The notes below the pieces were generated by a model, which was given only the letters and a program-made list of their open reading frames with translations, was not told where the DNA came from and made no database searches. Below, piece after piece: positions 30,419-41,197 of a stretch of 64,000 bases of DNA. The DNA comes from Fistulifera solaris (lineage: Eukaryota; Bacillariophyta; Bacillariophyceae; Naviculales; Stauroneidaceae): the NCBI GenBank assembly GCA_030295235.1, contig AP026132.1, positions 420,001 to 484,000 of the forward strand. The letters are read 5' to 3'. How positions within the stretch are numbered: position 1 is the stretch's first letter; the number at the start of each line of letters is the position of its first letter. The position numbers were made by a program, and so were the translations under genes.

Positions 30419-33400
30419 ATGCTTGGCTCTAAGACTGTAAGTGTTATCTGGCGCGAATCCGTATCAATTATAGTGAGAGAACCTCAACTAATGTCTGTCT
30501 CGTTTGCCTCAGCCTCCTCGACGTCAAGACGGCCGTCGTTTCGGAACTCTTATTTCGCACAACTCTGTCACTCCGAAAAGAAAGTGAAAGCGAAACTCTC
30601 ACATCGCAAAGCACCCAGACGAGATCATCTTCCTGATTATGTTTCGTACTCCGTCGTCTTCTCACCGGGGCCCATCGGTTTAGAATTGGACGAAGACAGT
30701 CACTCTGCCATTCGCGTGCAGAAGTTTGTTGACGGTGGCTTTCAGAATCCAGGAGCGGCACGAAAGTCGGGAATGATTCAGCCCGGAGATGAGGTCATTG
30801 CAGTGAACGGGCAACCGGTATCATCGTATGAACAGACTCTTGAGCTACTACAAGAGCAGACTGTTACACGAGAAATGACATTCAGACGTCCATGTAATAA
30901 GTCGATCATGAGTTCTCCTCCTAAAACGACGGGTCGAATCGGTCGCACCATTCAGGTCACTCCAAATCCTTCTTTGATGTCGTTGAGAGCCGTCGAAAGT
31001 GAGCCTCGTAAAATCGCTTCCGAAAGCAACAGAGCGGATAATCTACTTTCGCCTGCCCATGTCAAGGCACTTCCGCAGCAAAGTCGAGTCGTATTTGGCA
31101 AGAATAAACGAGCTGCCCTGCAAAGATTGTTGATACGGTCGCCGGCGTCGTACCGCTACGAAATTATGGTATCGGATCTATGCAACGCAGCACCCTCGAA
31201 TCGTCGCGATCGGACGGCAATAAAGAGTTGCGGTCGGCATTCGAGCAAAAGTATGATTTGCTGCAAGAATTAAGTCAAGCACGGATTGCGCTGCATCAGC
31301 AACAGGAATTGATTGATCAGCAAAATTTTCATGTCAAAGCGGAGAGACAGCGAATGGAAGAGGAGCTGATAATATCTCGCAGAGAGAAACAAATGGCCGA
31401 GGCTTCTCTGGCAGCCTACCGGAACACCCTTCAAAAACAGCAGACTGATGAGATCGAACAATGGAAGTTGGCGTTTGAAGATGTTTGTGCTCAAAATGAT
31501 CGAATGCGACAGGAGATGACTCTCATGGAGGGAATGGGACCGGGAAGTGAACGTCGAGATCACGAAGCATCTACACTCCACCTCTCCTCATTTGAAAACA
31601 CAAAAGTTCAGTATTTCGAGGCATCGGATTCTTTGTTGCAGCGAGATGTAGAGATCTACCAAGCTAGGTTAGAGGCAAGCGAACGCCAGCTATATCAAAT
31701 GAACGAAAAGATGGAAGAGCAAGAAAATATTCACAACCGAGAAGTCGCACGCTTGAATGACGTTTTATCAAATAAGATCAGAGCGTTTGACGAAGAAAGG
31801 TCCCGGATGGCTTTGGAAATACGTAGTATGCAGGGATCCCACGAAGCAGAGAAGCGACGAACTTGTGAGGACAAAGAGGCGCTGAAGAATAATCTGCATG
31901 ATCTACTTGCTTCTCTACGAGAGGACAGGGAGAGAGCCGAAGCTACTTACCAATCCAGAATCGAAGCCTTGGAAAATCAGCTCGAGACTCGAATGTCTTT
32001 GTTGGACGAACGAAATGACGAGATAAGCCGTTTGACGGATAATATGCAAAGCACTGAGCAGACAATCAGAGATCTTGAAAAGAATCTTGAGTTAGCAGAA
32101 GCAGAGAAGTTGCAGCAGCAGAATTCGATAAATGCTCTTCATAAGGAACTGATCATTTTGCGTGATACCGCTTCAGTAAATCAAGAGAAGTATCAACAAG
32201 AGCTGAATGAATTGTCTGAGAAAACTAAGAAGCAAAGCGAGAGGATCATATCTCAGTCCGAAGAAGCTACCGCAACTGCAAGGCGCCTTCACGACCTAGA
32301 AAATAAGTTGAACGAGACGATGACGAAGAAGGTCGACTGTGAGAAGAATCTTGCTGCTGCTTCGGCAAGGGTAGGGCAACTCGAAGAGGAACTACTCACG
32401 TGGCCATCTCGAGAGGCTATGGTTCGTAAGGAGGAAGAAGAACGCTTTGAAGTCCTGCTTGGAAGAGAAGGCAATTTTTGAAGCCAATCTTGCGGAGGCT
32501 AGAGGAGAGGCCGCAGAGATCGCACAAAAATGCACATCCCTTGAGTCTTCGAGGTCGATTTCCCAGCATGAAATTGTGTCTCTTCGACGTCTAAACGAGG
32601 AGTTGACAGACCAAATGGAAGAGCTTCGCAAAGCTTTAGAGGGTACAGAGGTACAGCTTTCTAAAAAAACGAGTAGAGGTTTCAAAGCGGGACGATGAGT
32701 TGCAGGATGTTCGAGACTCATTGTTTCGAGTCGAGGAGGAACTGACTAGCTGCAAATCAAGCTTGGAAGCAGCACATTCACAGTATTCTGATTTGAGTGC
32801 CCTCTTCTCGAAAACGAACGAATCTTATACTACTACCAGAGAAGAAATGAATTCCAAAATCGTGGAGCTGACCGAAGAATGCTCCTCTCTTCGTTCTCAA
32901 AAAGCGACAATGGAGACCATTCTCAGGTCAATTCGCAAGAGTGCATCTGAATCAGAAGATCGGTGCTCCCGACTGCGCTTAGAGTTACAGCGAGAGCGAG
33001 AGGACGCACTTGCCAAAGCGAAAGTGTCAGAACAAACGGTTGCTCTATCTCAAGAAGCTCTGTCTTCAGTCGAAGCGAAGTACTATGGATTGCTTCAGGA
33101 AAAGTCGCGTTTAGAAGAGCAGCTATCCACTATCAAGGAAGTCAACAGTTTACTCGAAGATGAGGTAAAATGCTTACAAAAGAAGAATGCACACACAGAG
33201 AGTGAAATTCAGAGTTGGAGGGCGGCGTACTATGCCGAGCGCCAGGAACTTGAGACAAACCTTGAATCCGCACAGGAGAATTGCAAGATACTTTCCAAAT
33301 CGTTGAAAGATGCAGAGTTGGAGGCGAGTAAATTGAAGAAAGAATTGAAAGAGCAGAACGAAATCTTCTTGGATCAAAAACAGCGCTACGAAGCGGATAT

Positions 33401-36400
33401 GGAAGTAGTTTCGAGGAAGCAAATTGCTCTACTTTCTGAAAAGGAGAGCGAGCTTGACAAGCTGCGTGCGTCCGTGAGAGAGACCGAGAGACTACGACAT
33501 GAGTTGCAAGACCAAGAAGATCAGCTAGCATGTGCTCTTTCTGACGTGAGACAACTTGAGAGCACTGTAGAGAAGCTCCGATGCGACGTGATACAAAAAT
33601 CTGCTTTGGAAGATAGTCGAAATGCCGAAGCTCAGAAAGCGAAAGCTGAAGTTGCAGAGTGCGAAGCAAGACTTGCGGAGTGCACAGAGCAGCTTAAATT
33701 ACTTCAATGCGAGATTCATCAACGAAACGTTGATATCGCAGTCGTTAGACGGGAGAAAGATCAGCTCCTCGGCGAAAAAGTGAAACTTATGAAATCGCTC
33801 CGTGAAGCAGAGGATGATTTGTGCCAATTGCGTCATGAACTTGAGATTGCAAGAATGGAGCAACATAACCTCTCTACCGATTCTTTAAACGACGACTATT
33901 CGGGTTTATCAAGGGATGAACTGAAACAAATGTGCGTATCCTTTCAAGAGGATATGAGAGTGCTTGAACGGCGGGCGTCAGAGGCAATGGACGATTCTAC
34001 CAGGCGTCAAAACCAAGTAAACCGGCTGGTCGAAGACATAGCATTGCTTTCCTCAGAAGTCGAGAAATTAGTTGAGGCCAACGAAAAACTGAACGAACAC
34101 CTTTCGAAATTAAATTCGGAAAAGTCCAAGTCCTTTCTTTTGAAAGAATCACTTGAGCAAAAAACGAAGGGCCTCGAAGATGAACTAGCGGCTACCCAAG
34201 GCGAGCTACATAACCAGCGTCGAATCAATGAGTCGCTATCTGAATCCATTACTGGGCTGCGCCAGCAAATCAATGCAGCCACGGTCAAGCAGAACTTTCG
34301 CGAACAGCAGTACAAAGAAGAGATTGAATTTTTGAAGCAATCCGTTTCTGAAACGGAAAAGAAGAAGACGTCTGCAGAGAACGAAATATTACGGCTTTCG
34401 ACAGAAGTCCAAAATTTGAAGCAAGATATTGATGCTAGCTTGATCAAAACAAGAGATACTGAACGGGCCCTCTCTGCAAAGAACCTCGAGTACGAAGAGT
34501 ATAAAAAAGCACAGGATGGAGTGGTTACTGAGATGAACCAAGAAATTTCCCGCTGTGAGAACCGATCGACAACGTTAAAAAGCGAATGTAACGTGTTACG
34601 TCGCCGCGTAACGGAACTGGAAATGGAAGGTCAATCTCAAAGAAGCCTTATTGAAAAGCTCAGCGAAAGCGAATTAAATAAGGACTCAACTTTGTCACGT
34701 TACTCCGATGACATTGAAGAAATGAAGAAAGAACATAAAACGCTGTCAGCTGCCCTATTTGATGTCCAACGCTTAGCGTCAGAACGTGAAGCGAAAATTG
34801 AACAACTCGAAAGACAAGTGGCAGGATCGGATGCAACCATATCCACTCTTTCCCAACAAGTGGAAAAATATAAGGATACGCTAAAAAAGTTTGAGTCTTC
34901 GGCTGAGACGAGTGGGAATTACAGAAGCCAAGAAGTTCAAGAGATTGAGTCAAGGTGTTCCCTACTGGAGAAAGAACGCGAGTCCTTAACGCATGAAATA
35001 TCTTGCTTGCGGGGCGATCTCCGAAAAACCCGCAATGACCTCCATGAGTCGGAAATGATGTATAAGTCTTTAAAAAGTCGTCACGACAACATGAAGGCTT
35101 CAATGGATTCGTCCAAGACAGAGCTTATACAAGCTCGCGAATTGAAAGAAGAAGCTGCATTGGAGGCAAGAAAGTCAGTCACAGAGCTTGAAAATAAGCA
35201 GATGGAACTGGATCAATTTCGAACTCAAGTCAAGTTGCTCACAGCCACGATTTCTAGAATGAAAGCAGATTATGCCATGTTACAAGAATCAGCTGTTCAA
35301 AATGAATTGAAGGCTGCTGCATCAGTGCAAGCTCAGGCGGAAATTAACAAACTAAAAGCGGAACTCCGGAAAACAAAAGCAAAGCTTGACTCCGTAGCTG
35401 CGTACCAGACAAACGAAACGGCTAGTTCCCCGGACACATTTGAAGAACAGCTGTTGCAATTCATAGAAGATGTTATTCAAGAAGCAGATTCTGTATTCCA
35501 GGACATCTTACGACATTCGAACATTGTTTGTGACTTGTCGTTAACGAAGTCAAATGACTTTACTGCTCTAGATCTAGCAACGTCCTCTACGCGACAAACC
35601 AAACTAGAAAACGTCAGAGAAAGCATGGATAGTCTTTCCTTAATTATACCAAAAGCCATATCCTATCTTAACGAGAAGCTCGAATTGGTACAGGAGTGGA
35701 AGAAGCATCGTCAAAGTCACACGGAAGCCAAGACGCCGAGAAGGAAGAATAAAACAAGCAAAGAAGCCTCTTCCCCGATCCTTGAGACTTTAGAAAAAAT
35801 GAAGGCTGTTATTACAGAGGATCTGATGAGCCCCATCCGAGAAAGTAGCCCTCACATCAGTCGTCCCGACCCTGAAATCCTTCAAAAAGTAATTATTTCC
35901 CTCGAAGACCAGATTGACAGTTTGCTTTCAGATTTGAAGGCAGCGAATGACGCCCTTCGCGCAAAGGAACAGCTTTTTGCGGACCTCGAAAACCTCGTTC
36001 ATCATCACGAGACAGAACGTGATATCCTTGAACGGAAGCTTGAATCAATGAGCGCACGTCTTCAAGAAGAGGAAGGACTAGATATAGCGTCTGTAGGCGA
36101 GATGAGTGTAGGTGCTACATCTTCACGCGACAGTAGTGCACAGAAGCTGGCAATTCAGTTGGCTTCCAAGGTGATGAATGGAGACAGACAGATGAGACTT
36201 GCTTTGGCATTCCAACACTGGTCAACTTTCACAGCTACGTCGCGTGATGTATCGATGCACAGTCAGGCGGCATCGGCACTAGTACAAGAACTCGAAACGA
36301 CAAGAGAGAAACTAGCGATCTTGAAAAAGCATCTGAAGAAAAGTCGCCGGGGTCGTGAGCCGACACTCGATCGCATCATTGAAGGCTTCGTAGTAGAATC

Positions 36401-36407
36401 ATCGTAA
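30419..36407 (+). CDS. Giant PDZ plus coiled-coil protein
   Basis: About 1,996 residues from ATG 30419 (alternative ATG 30491). A Ser-rich N-terminus precedes one PDZ domain at about residues 77-157 (VVFSPGPIGLELDED, SGMIQPGDEVIAVNGQPV). From about 255 to nearly the end is almost continuous heptad-type coiled coil rich in Glu, Lys, Leu, Gln and Ser. Near the C-terminus is a short globular LALAFQHWSTF segment and a basic tail. The frame is broken by three one-base shifts: an A lost near 31158, a T gained at 32446-32448 and an A gained in the A7 run at 32663-32669; the coiled coil continues in register after each. Such architecture suits a cytoskeletal, centrosome-like or Golgi tether, but no family is recognised. 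Confidence 0.8.
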
Positions 36408-36444
36408 GAGCTCACTTTGACCTAAAAAATACATATTACTATAT

Positions 36445-37152
36445 TTAGCTATCTTTTGTCTTTTGAATTGTCGCCGGTCCTTGTATACTGTTGAGGCAAG
36501 CCAATCTTGCGGCAGGAAACTTTGCTAACTTTTGATCCTCATACTCGGATCGCTCCGCCCATCCTTCACTCTCGAGGATATCCACAGCACAAAACGTACA
36601 AGTTCCACCTCCACCGCAATTACCTAGCTTCTGTTTCATCCCCTGATATACCTCCACACCGTTATTGAGCATCACTTTTCTCAGATTATCTCCTACAGCG
36701 GCTTTCATTTCGAGTTCGCGCCCTTCACTGAGGAACTTGATTGTCACCGGAGTACCCACGGCGTATTCGTCAGTCGGAACACTTGTTGATACAATGAATT
36801 GCAGAGCGACGGTATCGGGAGCGTTCACAAGTTGGTCCATGACGGCATCAAAGTCCATGTTCGACACATCCGTTCCTTGTACAGAGGAAACTTTGGCACC
36901 CTGCAATTGGCTAGCATACTCCAAAGCCGAACCCTCCTCCGCGAGACCCGCGACATACACACCCGCTGCTTTTCCTTCTTCGACTTCTTCCAAAATCAAG
37001 CCTAAAGGTTTGCGGAGTGACAAGGACAAGACTGGTTCCGTACTGACGGCGAAGAATTGGGTGTGGCGACGTGCGGAGTGAAGACGGCTCACGAACGCGT
37101 CCGCCGAAAGAAAACACAACAGGGGTGTTAGCAATTGGAGAAGCCGAATCAT
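36445..37152 (-). CDS. Plastid PDZ-ferredoxin fusion protein
   Basis: 235 residues, intact. The N-terminus is a signal peptide ending SADAFVS, the diatom plastid-import type. Residues about 40-120 form a PDZ domain (LRKPLGLILEE, VYVAGL, GAKVSSVQG). Residues about 130-228 form a 2Fe-2S ferredoxin-like domain with Cys179, Cys185, Cys188 and Cys219 (C-x5-C-x2-C-x30-C), one residue wider than the usual C-x4-C loop of plant ferredoxins. The likely role is electron transfer or cluster-dependent scaffolding in the plastid, inferred from domains. It is head-to-head with the plastid LPAAT gene, sharing a 530-bp promoter region. Confidence 0.85.
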   Translation of the reverse strand: MIRLLQLLTPLLCFLSADAFVSRLHSARRHTQFFAVSTEPVLSLSLRKPLGLILEEVEEGKAAGVYVAGLAEEGSALEYASQLQGAKVSSVQGTDVSNMDFDAVMDQLVNAPDTVALQFIVSTSVPTDEYAVGTPVTIKFLSEGRELEMKAAVGDNLRKVMLNNGVEVYQGMKQKLGNCGGGGTCTFCAVDILESEGWAERSEYEDQKLAKFPAARLACLNSIQGPATIQKTKDS

Positions 37153-37682
37153 GTTAGATTGCTGTGTTCAATGAAATAATAATGAGTTGGACTTCACAGA
37201 AAAAGGGAAAGGTAAACGACAACAAGAGGTTCGCCAACGAATGACGCAAGACGAAAGAAACAAGAAACCTTGCCTGTGACGTGTGACGACGTGTGACGCG
37301 TCACACGTTAAACTTTGCGACCGTTCGGTATCAAGCAGCATTATAGCGAACATAAACTCAGAAATGATGGTCACAACAAAACCGCATGACGTGGACCGAC
37401 TCACCTACTTTCAGCATCATACACACTGCAAGGAATCTGTACAGGTAACGTGTCTTGGCATTCCATCCACTCGCAATCTCCTTTCTCGCCACTCGCCACA
37501 CGCACATCATCACAGGCTTCAACTTGTTGCCTCAACGTTCAATAAAACGACGGTGTCGTTCGAGAATCTGTCGAATAACATCTGTTTCATCCAAGCCTTT
37601 CAAGAGATCGTCGCCGCTGATTCATCTCTTATTAGTTTACTCTTGTCAATCCGATCGTCTTCAGCACTATCACACGAGAACG
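37153..37682. promoter_or_regulatory. Bidirectional promoter of two plastid-protein genes with TGACG cluster
   Basis: 530 bp between the start codons. It contains a cluster of TGACG words at 37276-37303 (TGACGT, TGACGA, TGACGC and the reverse CGTCA) and a perfect 20-bp palindrome at 37289-37308 (ACGTGTGACGCGTCACACGT). TGACGT/C is the core of the CO2/cAMP-responsive elements that bind bZIP factors in P. tricornutum. Whether these sites act is an inference. Confidence 0.6.
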
Positions 37683-38844
37683 ATGAGACGAGTAGGAACG
37701 TTGTCGATTGCCACCGTTTTATTATTCTATGTCTTTCATGCCGATGCGTTTCTTCCACAACGGCCGATTGTCTCCAACACTCGAATTCACAGCTCTGCGG
37801 AGCAAGATGATCATCGGAAGCAAAGTTATTTTCTGACTCTCGAAGAAATCAATCCGATCATTACCCTCAATAAAGACAAAAGCTCGATGAAAGTGGTCAA
37901 TGCCTTTGGCTTGTGGTGTGCGGTGGTGTCTTTAACGTTAGCTCCCATATGGACCCTCGCGATGAGCATGGTGAAAATGGCACACAACATGAATGAAGAC
38001 TTTGATCCGCAACGAGCCATTTACGATAAGTAAGTATCCGGTTTTTGTGATATCTCTGAAGGATGAAATAATACGGCTTCTCATGTTCGACACTTTAGGA
38101 CGGGCAAAATCTGGGCAAAATCGTGGCTCGCTTTGACCAATAGTGTTCCAACGTACTCGGGAGAAATAGAGTCGCTACGGCAGGGTCAAGGACCTTGTCT
38201 TTACGTCGCCAATCACGCGTCGTGGCTGGACATTCCCATTCTTTGCACCGTCCTTGACCCTGTGTTCAAGTTCATCGCCAAAGGAGAACTCAAGAATGTT
38301 CCTTGTATAGGTCAACAACTTACCGGGGTGAGTTTGAATTGTATTTCTGTTGGTAGCAGTATTCTCTTTTACTCATTGTTCTTAACAGGGCGATCACATA
38401 ATCATTGATCGCGAAGACAAACGATCCCAGCTGCGTACATTCAAAGACGGACTGAACTGGCTAAAAAATGGGGTACCGATTATGGCGTTTCCGGAAGGAA
38501 AACGGTCTCAGGACGGCCGACTGATGGATTTCAAAGGAGGGCTCTTTTCCATGGCGACCAAGGCCGGTGTTCCCATCATTCCCATTACCATCTCTCACGC
38601 CCACGCCGTGATGCCCAGTGTCTCGTTGTTTCCCGTGCAACCGGGACGTGGTAAATTGCATCTGCATGTCCATCCCGCCATTGATTCTGCAGGACGCACG
38701 GAAGCGGAACTGCAAGAGCTAGTGAGAGCGGCGTTTTTGTCGCAACTACCGGAGGACCAGCTGCCACTCAATGCTGCTTCATCCGATGAACCAACGGTTG
38801 TGGACCTTCCAGCGACTCCTAGCCCCGTCGAGGCGGGCAACTGA
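37683..38844 (+). CDS. Plastid lysophosphatidic acid acyltransferase (PlsC/AGPAT)
   Basis: Three exons: 37683-38029, 38099-38327 and 38389-38844, with 69-nt and 61-nt introns (GTAAGT..TTTAG, GTGAGT..AACAG); exon lengths total 344 codons with stop, so the model closes perfectly at 343 residues. The N-terminus is a signal peptide ending ADAFLPQ, a plastid signature, followed by a membrane segment near residues 85-100. Acyltransferase motifs: NHASWLD (about 152), GDHIIIDRED, FPEGKRS (about 226, Lys where most have Thr) and VPIIPITI. The enzyme would acylate lysophosphatidate at sn-2 to form phosphatidate for galactolipids inside the plastid. It shares a promoter region with the PDZ-ferredoxin gene. 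Confidence 0.92.
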
Positions 38845-39105
38845 AATGCTTCCTCCATGCTATCGCTAATTTTATGTAACGCATCTATATTAAACGTAGC
38901 GTTCGCCGTGTATCAAGTTTGATTTCTCAATGCGATTTTTCACGGCAAGCACCTTCCTGACATACGATTCGATCGACCCTTCTTGAAAGAGCAGTCGTGA
39001 TCGATGCAAATGCTGTTGCATAAGAAATGGAAGTATTTATAGTCGAAAGTCTATTCAATTCAATAACATTATCAATTGCTCATTATTTGTGTCGTATGTA
39101 TAGTA

Positions 39106-39740
39106 TTACCATTTCGTTACGCGAGTAACTAATTCCGAAGGAAATACGTGAGTGCGTTGTGCAAGCATGAAACAAGGAACGAGATAAGTGGAAATGTACT
39201 TACGCTCCGGATTGCGATCTCGCAAAAGTAAAGTTTCGCCCTCTTCACCTTCCGCTTACCCTTGTAAACAAAGTTTTCTTCTAACAGTTTCACCGACTGC
39301 AAGAGAGGCGAATGCAGCAGAATACGGCGTTCGACGGGTTGCCCAAACACGACATCTCGTAACAGCACCGAATGATCGAGTCCTTTGCGGCTGATTCCTA
39401 AAACAACCCCACGGATCTTTTCAATTTCGTTCTTTTCGGCATTTTCACGTCCGATGACGAGCTCAATGGCATCCCCCACGCGAAAGTGCGTTCCCCAGAC
39501 ATCGGGTTTGTTAGCCTTGTTGCTTTTGACCAATTCACCTTGCAGTTCCTGCAGTAATTTCGAGGCTCGTTTTCGCGGTGACTTGAATTTGGGTGCCCTA
39601 TGACGGGGACGTAACCCGTGATGCAACACCGCCATTTCCTCGGGAGTGCGAAGGTTCGTTGAAAACGCTGCGGCGGTCCATCGCGGAAGACCGCTCGACG
39701 AAGCAGCGAAACGTCCGATTCTGGCAGCGATTCCCAGCAT
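39106..39740 (-). CDS. Mitochondrial ribosomal protein bL19m
   Basis: Exon 1 39740-39204, 75-nt intron (39203-39129, GTAAGT..AATTAG), exon 2 39128-39106; about 186 residues. The bL19 core is clear: FRVGDAIELVIGR, IEKIRGVVLGI, LLRDVVFGQPVERRILLHSPL, VKRAKLYF. One T is missing in the T-run at 39224-39227; restoring it gives the conserved RDRNPE ending, and splicing then adds a nine-residue basic C-terminus (LTRVTKW). Without the repair the frame drifts into an unrelated hydrophobic tail. The N-terminus (RIGRFAASSS..) is Arg/Ser/Ala-rich, as a mitochondrial presequence. It binds at the 30S-50S interface of the organellar ribosome in this family. Confidence 0.85.
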
Positions 39741-40369
39741 GTTTTCGCGTACAAATATTATTTACAGGATAATAAGAGCAGGTGTCTATTGCAATGAAGA
39801 AGATGTTGTCATCAGGAAACTCATTAGGCTCGCACGTTGCTCAAATACGGTAAGCTCAACGCTGCTCAAGCTCAACGTGCCTATTGTCGAAGAGAATGAG
39901 GGACGGTTGAAAGGCAGACTTCCTGTAAGTTGTCGGTCGGTCACGGTTACGAGGGACTGGCCCGTCCCACTCTATCATCAAAATCAAAATAATAGATAAA
40001 CTATTTTACATCCGTATCTACCATCTACGGTATCATAGTTCATACTTCGTACATTGTATTTTTATTACAAGGCCTTTGAACTACAATTATTCGTCCTCGT
40101 TCCTCGTCCTCCGCTTTGCGCTACTTGTGCGCGCAAGCTTAATAACTTTCTTTCATCATTCTTCACCAATCACCAACTCTATTCTTTTTTACTCTGTTCT
40201 ATCTAGACTTTTTAGAGAGAGAAAGAGGATTCGGATGTTTCTCTCTCTAGACCTAATCTCCTCTCCTCCGTTCTCTCTGATGCAAGGAAAGAGGAAAGTC
40301 GCAGATCGCAGATCTCAAATAATACAGTATGCAGAATGCACTCTCAATTTCATCATTATTACCTGGGTA

Positions 40370-40631
40370 GGGATCCATTTCATACCGGTACGGTATGAAA
40401 TATCGTACCGGCGGGTCGATTTTTGGCCATACCGGATATCGTACCGGCCACCTTGACGATACCGGTATAAAACGATATTGAAGGATCAATATCTTAGCGG
40501 TACCCAATTGTAGGCAGATCACGTCCGCAACTCATACCGCCAAATACCGGTATTTCATACCGGGCGGGCCTAAAATCCGGTAAAATATCGGAATACCGTA
40601 CCGCCCCAAAAATCCCGGCGAAATGGAACCC
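40370..40631. mobile_element. MITE-like inverted-repeat element, copy 1
   Basis: About 262 bp. The ends are inverted repeats: GGGATCCATTTCATACCGG at left, and the right end read on the minus strand is GGGTTCCATTTCGCCGG. The interior is dense in short palindromes built on TACCGGTA, GTACCGG and ATACCGG. It is closely related in layout to the element at 40737. No coding capacity, so non-autonomous if mobile. Flanking bases do not give a clear target duplication. Confidence 0.6.
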
Positions 40632-40681
40632 TTACCCCTTACCTGGTATTACCCGTTTCCCGTTCTGCGTTCTGCTTCTTT

Positions 40682-40732
40682 TGTCACTTGTCACTTGTCA
40701 CTTGTCTTTTGTTACTTGTCACTTGTCACTTG
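40682..40732. repeat. TCACTTG tandem repeat
   Basis: Seven or so copies of a 7-bp TCACTTG unit, interrupted by TCTTTTG and TTACTTG variants, sitting directly between the two inverted-repeat elements. A simple sequence repeat; no spacers, so not a CRISPR. Confidence 0.8.
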
Positions 40733-40736
40733 ATTA

Positions 40737-41035
40737 GGGATTCATTCCGTACGGGTCCGGTACGGAATACCGTACCGGCGGGTCGGTTTTTGGCCTTACC
40801 GAATACCGTATACCGTACCGGCCGTTTGGGGAATTGTCGGTAAAAACCAGGTGATATCTTAGTGGCACTTAACAGTAGAAATAAGTGTGGGATGATGTTT
40901 CAGAATGCTAGGGATTAAAACAATGCCACTGCCAAGTAGATACAAGTACCGGACATTTCCGGTATTACCGGACCGGGCGGGCTGCAAAATACCGGATACC
41001 GTACCGACTTCCTTGAACCGGACGGAATGAAACCC
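40737..41035. mobile_element. MITE-like inverted-repeat element, copy 2
   Basis: About 299 bp with terminal inverted repeats GGGATTCATTCCGTACGG at left and GGGTTTCATTCCGTCCGG at right (minus strand). TA precedes the left GGG and follows the right CCC, compatible with a TA target duplication. It shares the motif block GTACCGGCGGGTCG.TTTTTGGCC with the copy at 40370, so the two belong to one family. Non-coding. Confidence 0.6.
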
Positions 41036-41197
41036 TACACTTGATAAATCGATAAATCTTGATACTTCTTGTGCGTACTAAGTACTAAGTACAAAGTGGA
41101 CAGTACGACGAATCACGTATCATCACGATTTCGTACTACGAACGACGAAATATTGTGGGAAAAAGAATGCGGAGTCGCGAGTCTTAGTGCAAACTAA

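Larger units (their letters stand above)
39741..41197. other. Gene-poor region carrying small inverted-repeat elements
   Basis: No gene is recognised between bL19m and the TIR transposon. The first 600 bp are plain non-coding sequence with pyrimidine-rich stretches. The rest holds two related GC-rich elements and a 7-bp tandem repeat, listed separately. Short open frames here are Arg/Pro/Tyr-rich by-products of the ACCGGTA repeats. Confidence 0.5.

Noticed and set aside
40682-40732. CRISPR-like array
   Set aside because: Units are 7 bp and contiguous, with no spacers; it is a simple tandem repeat in a eukaryotic genome.
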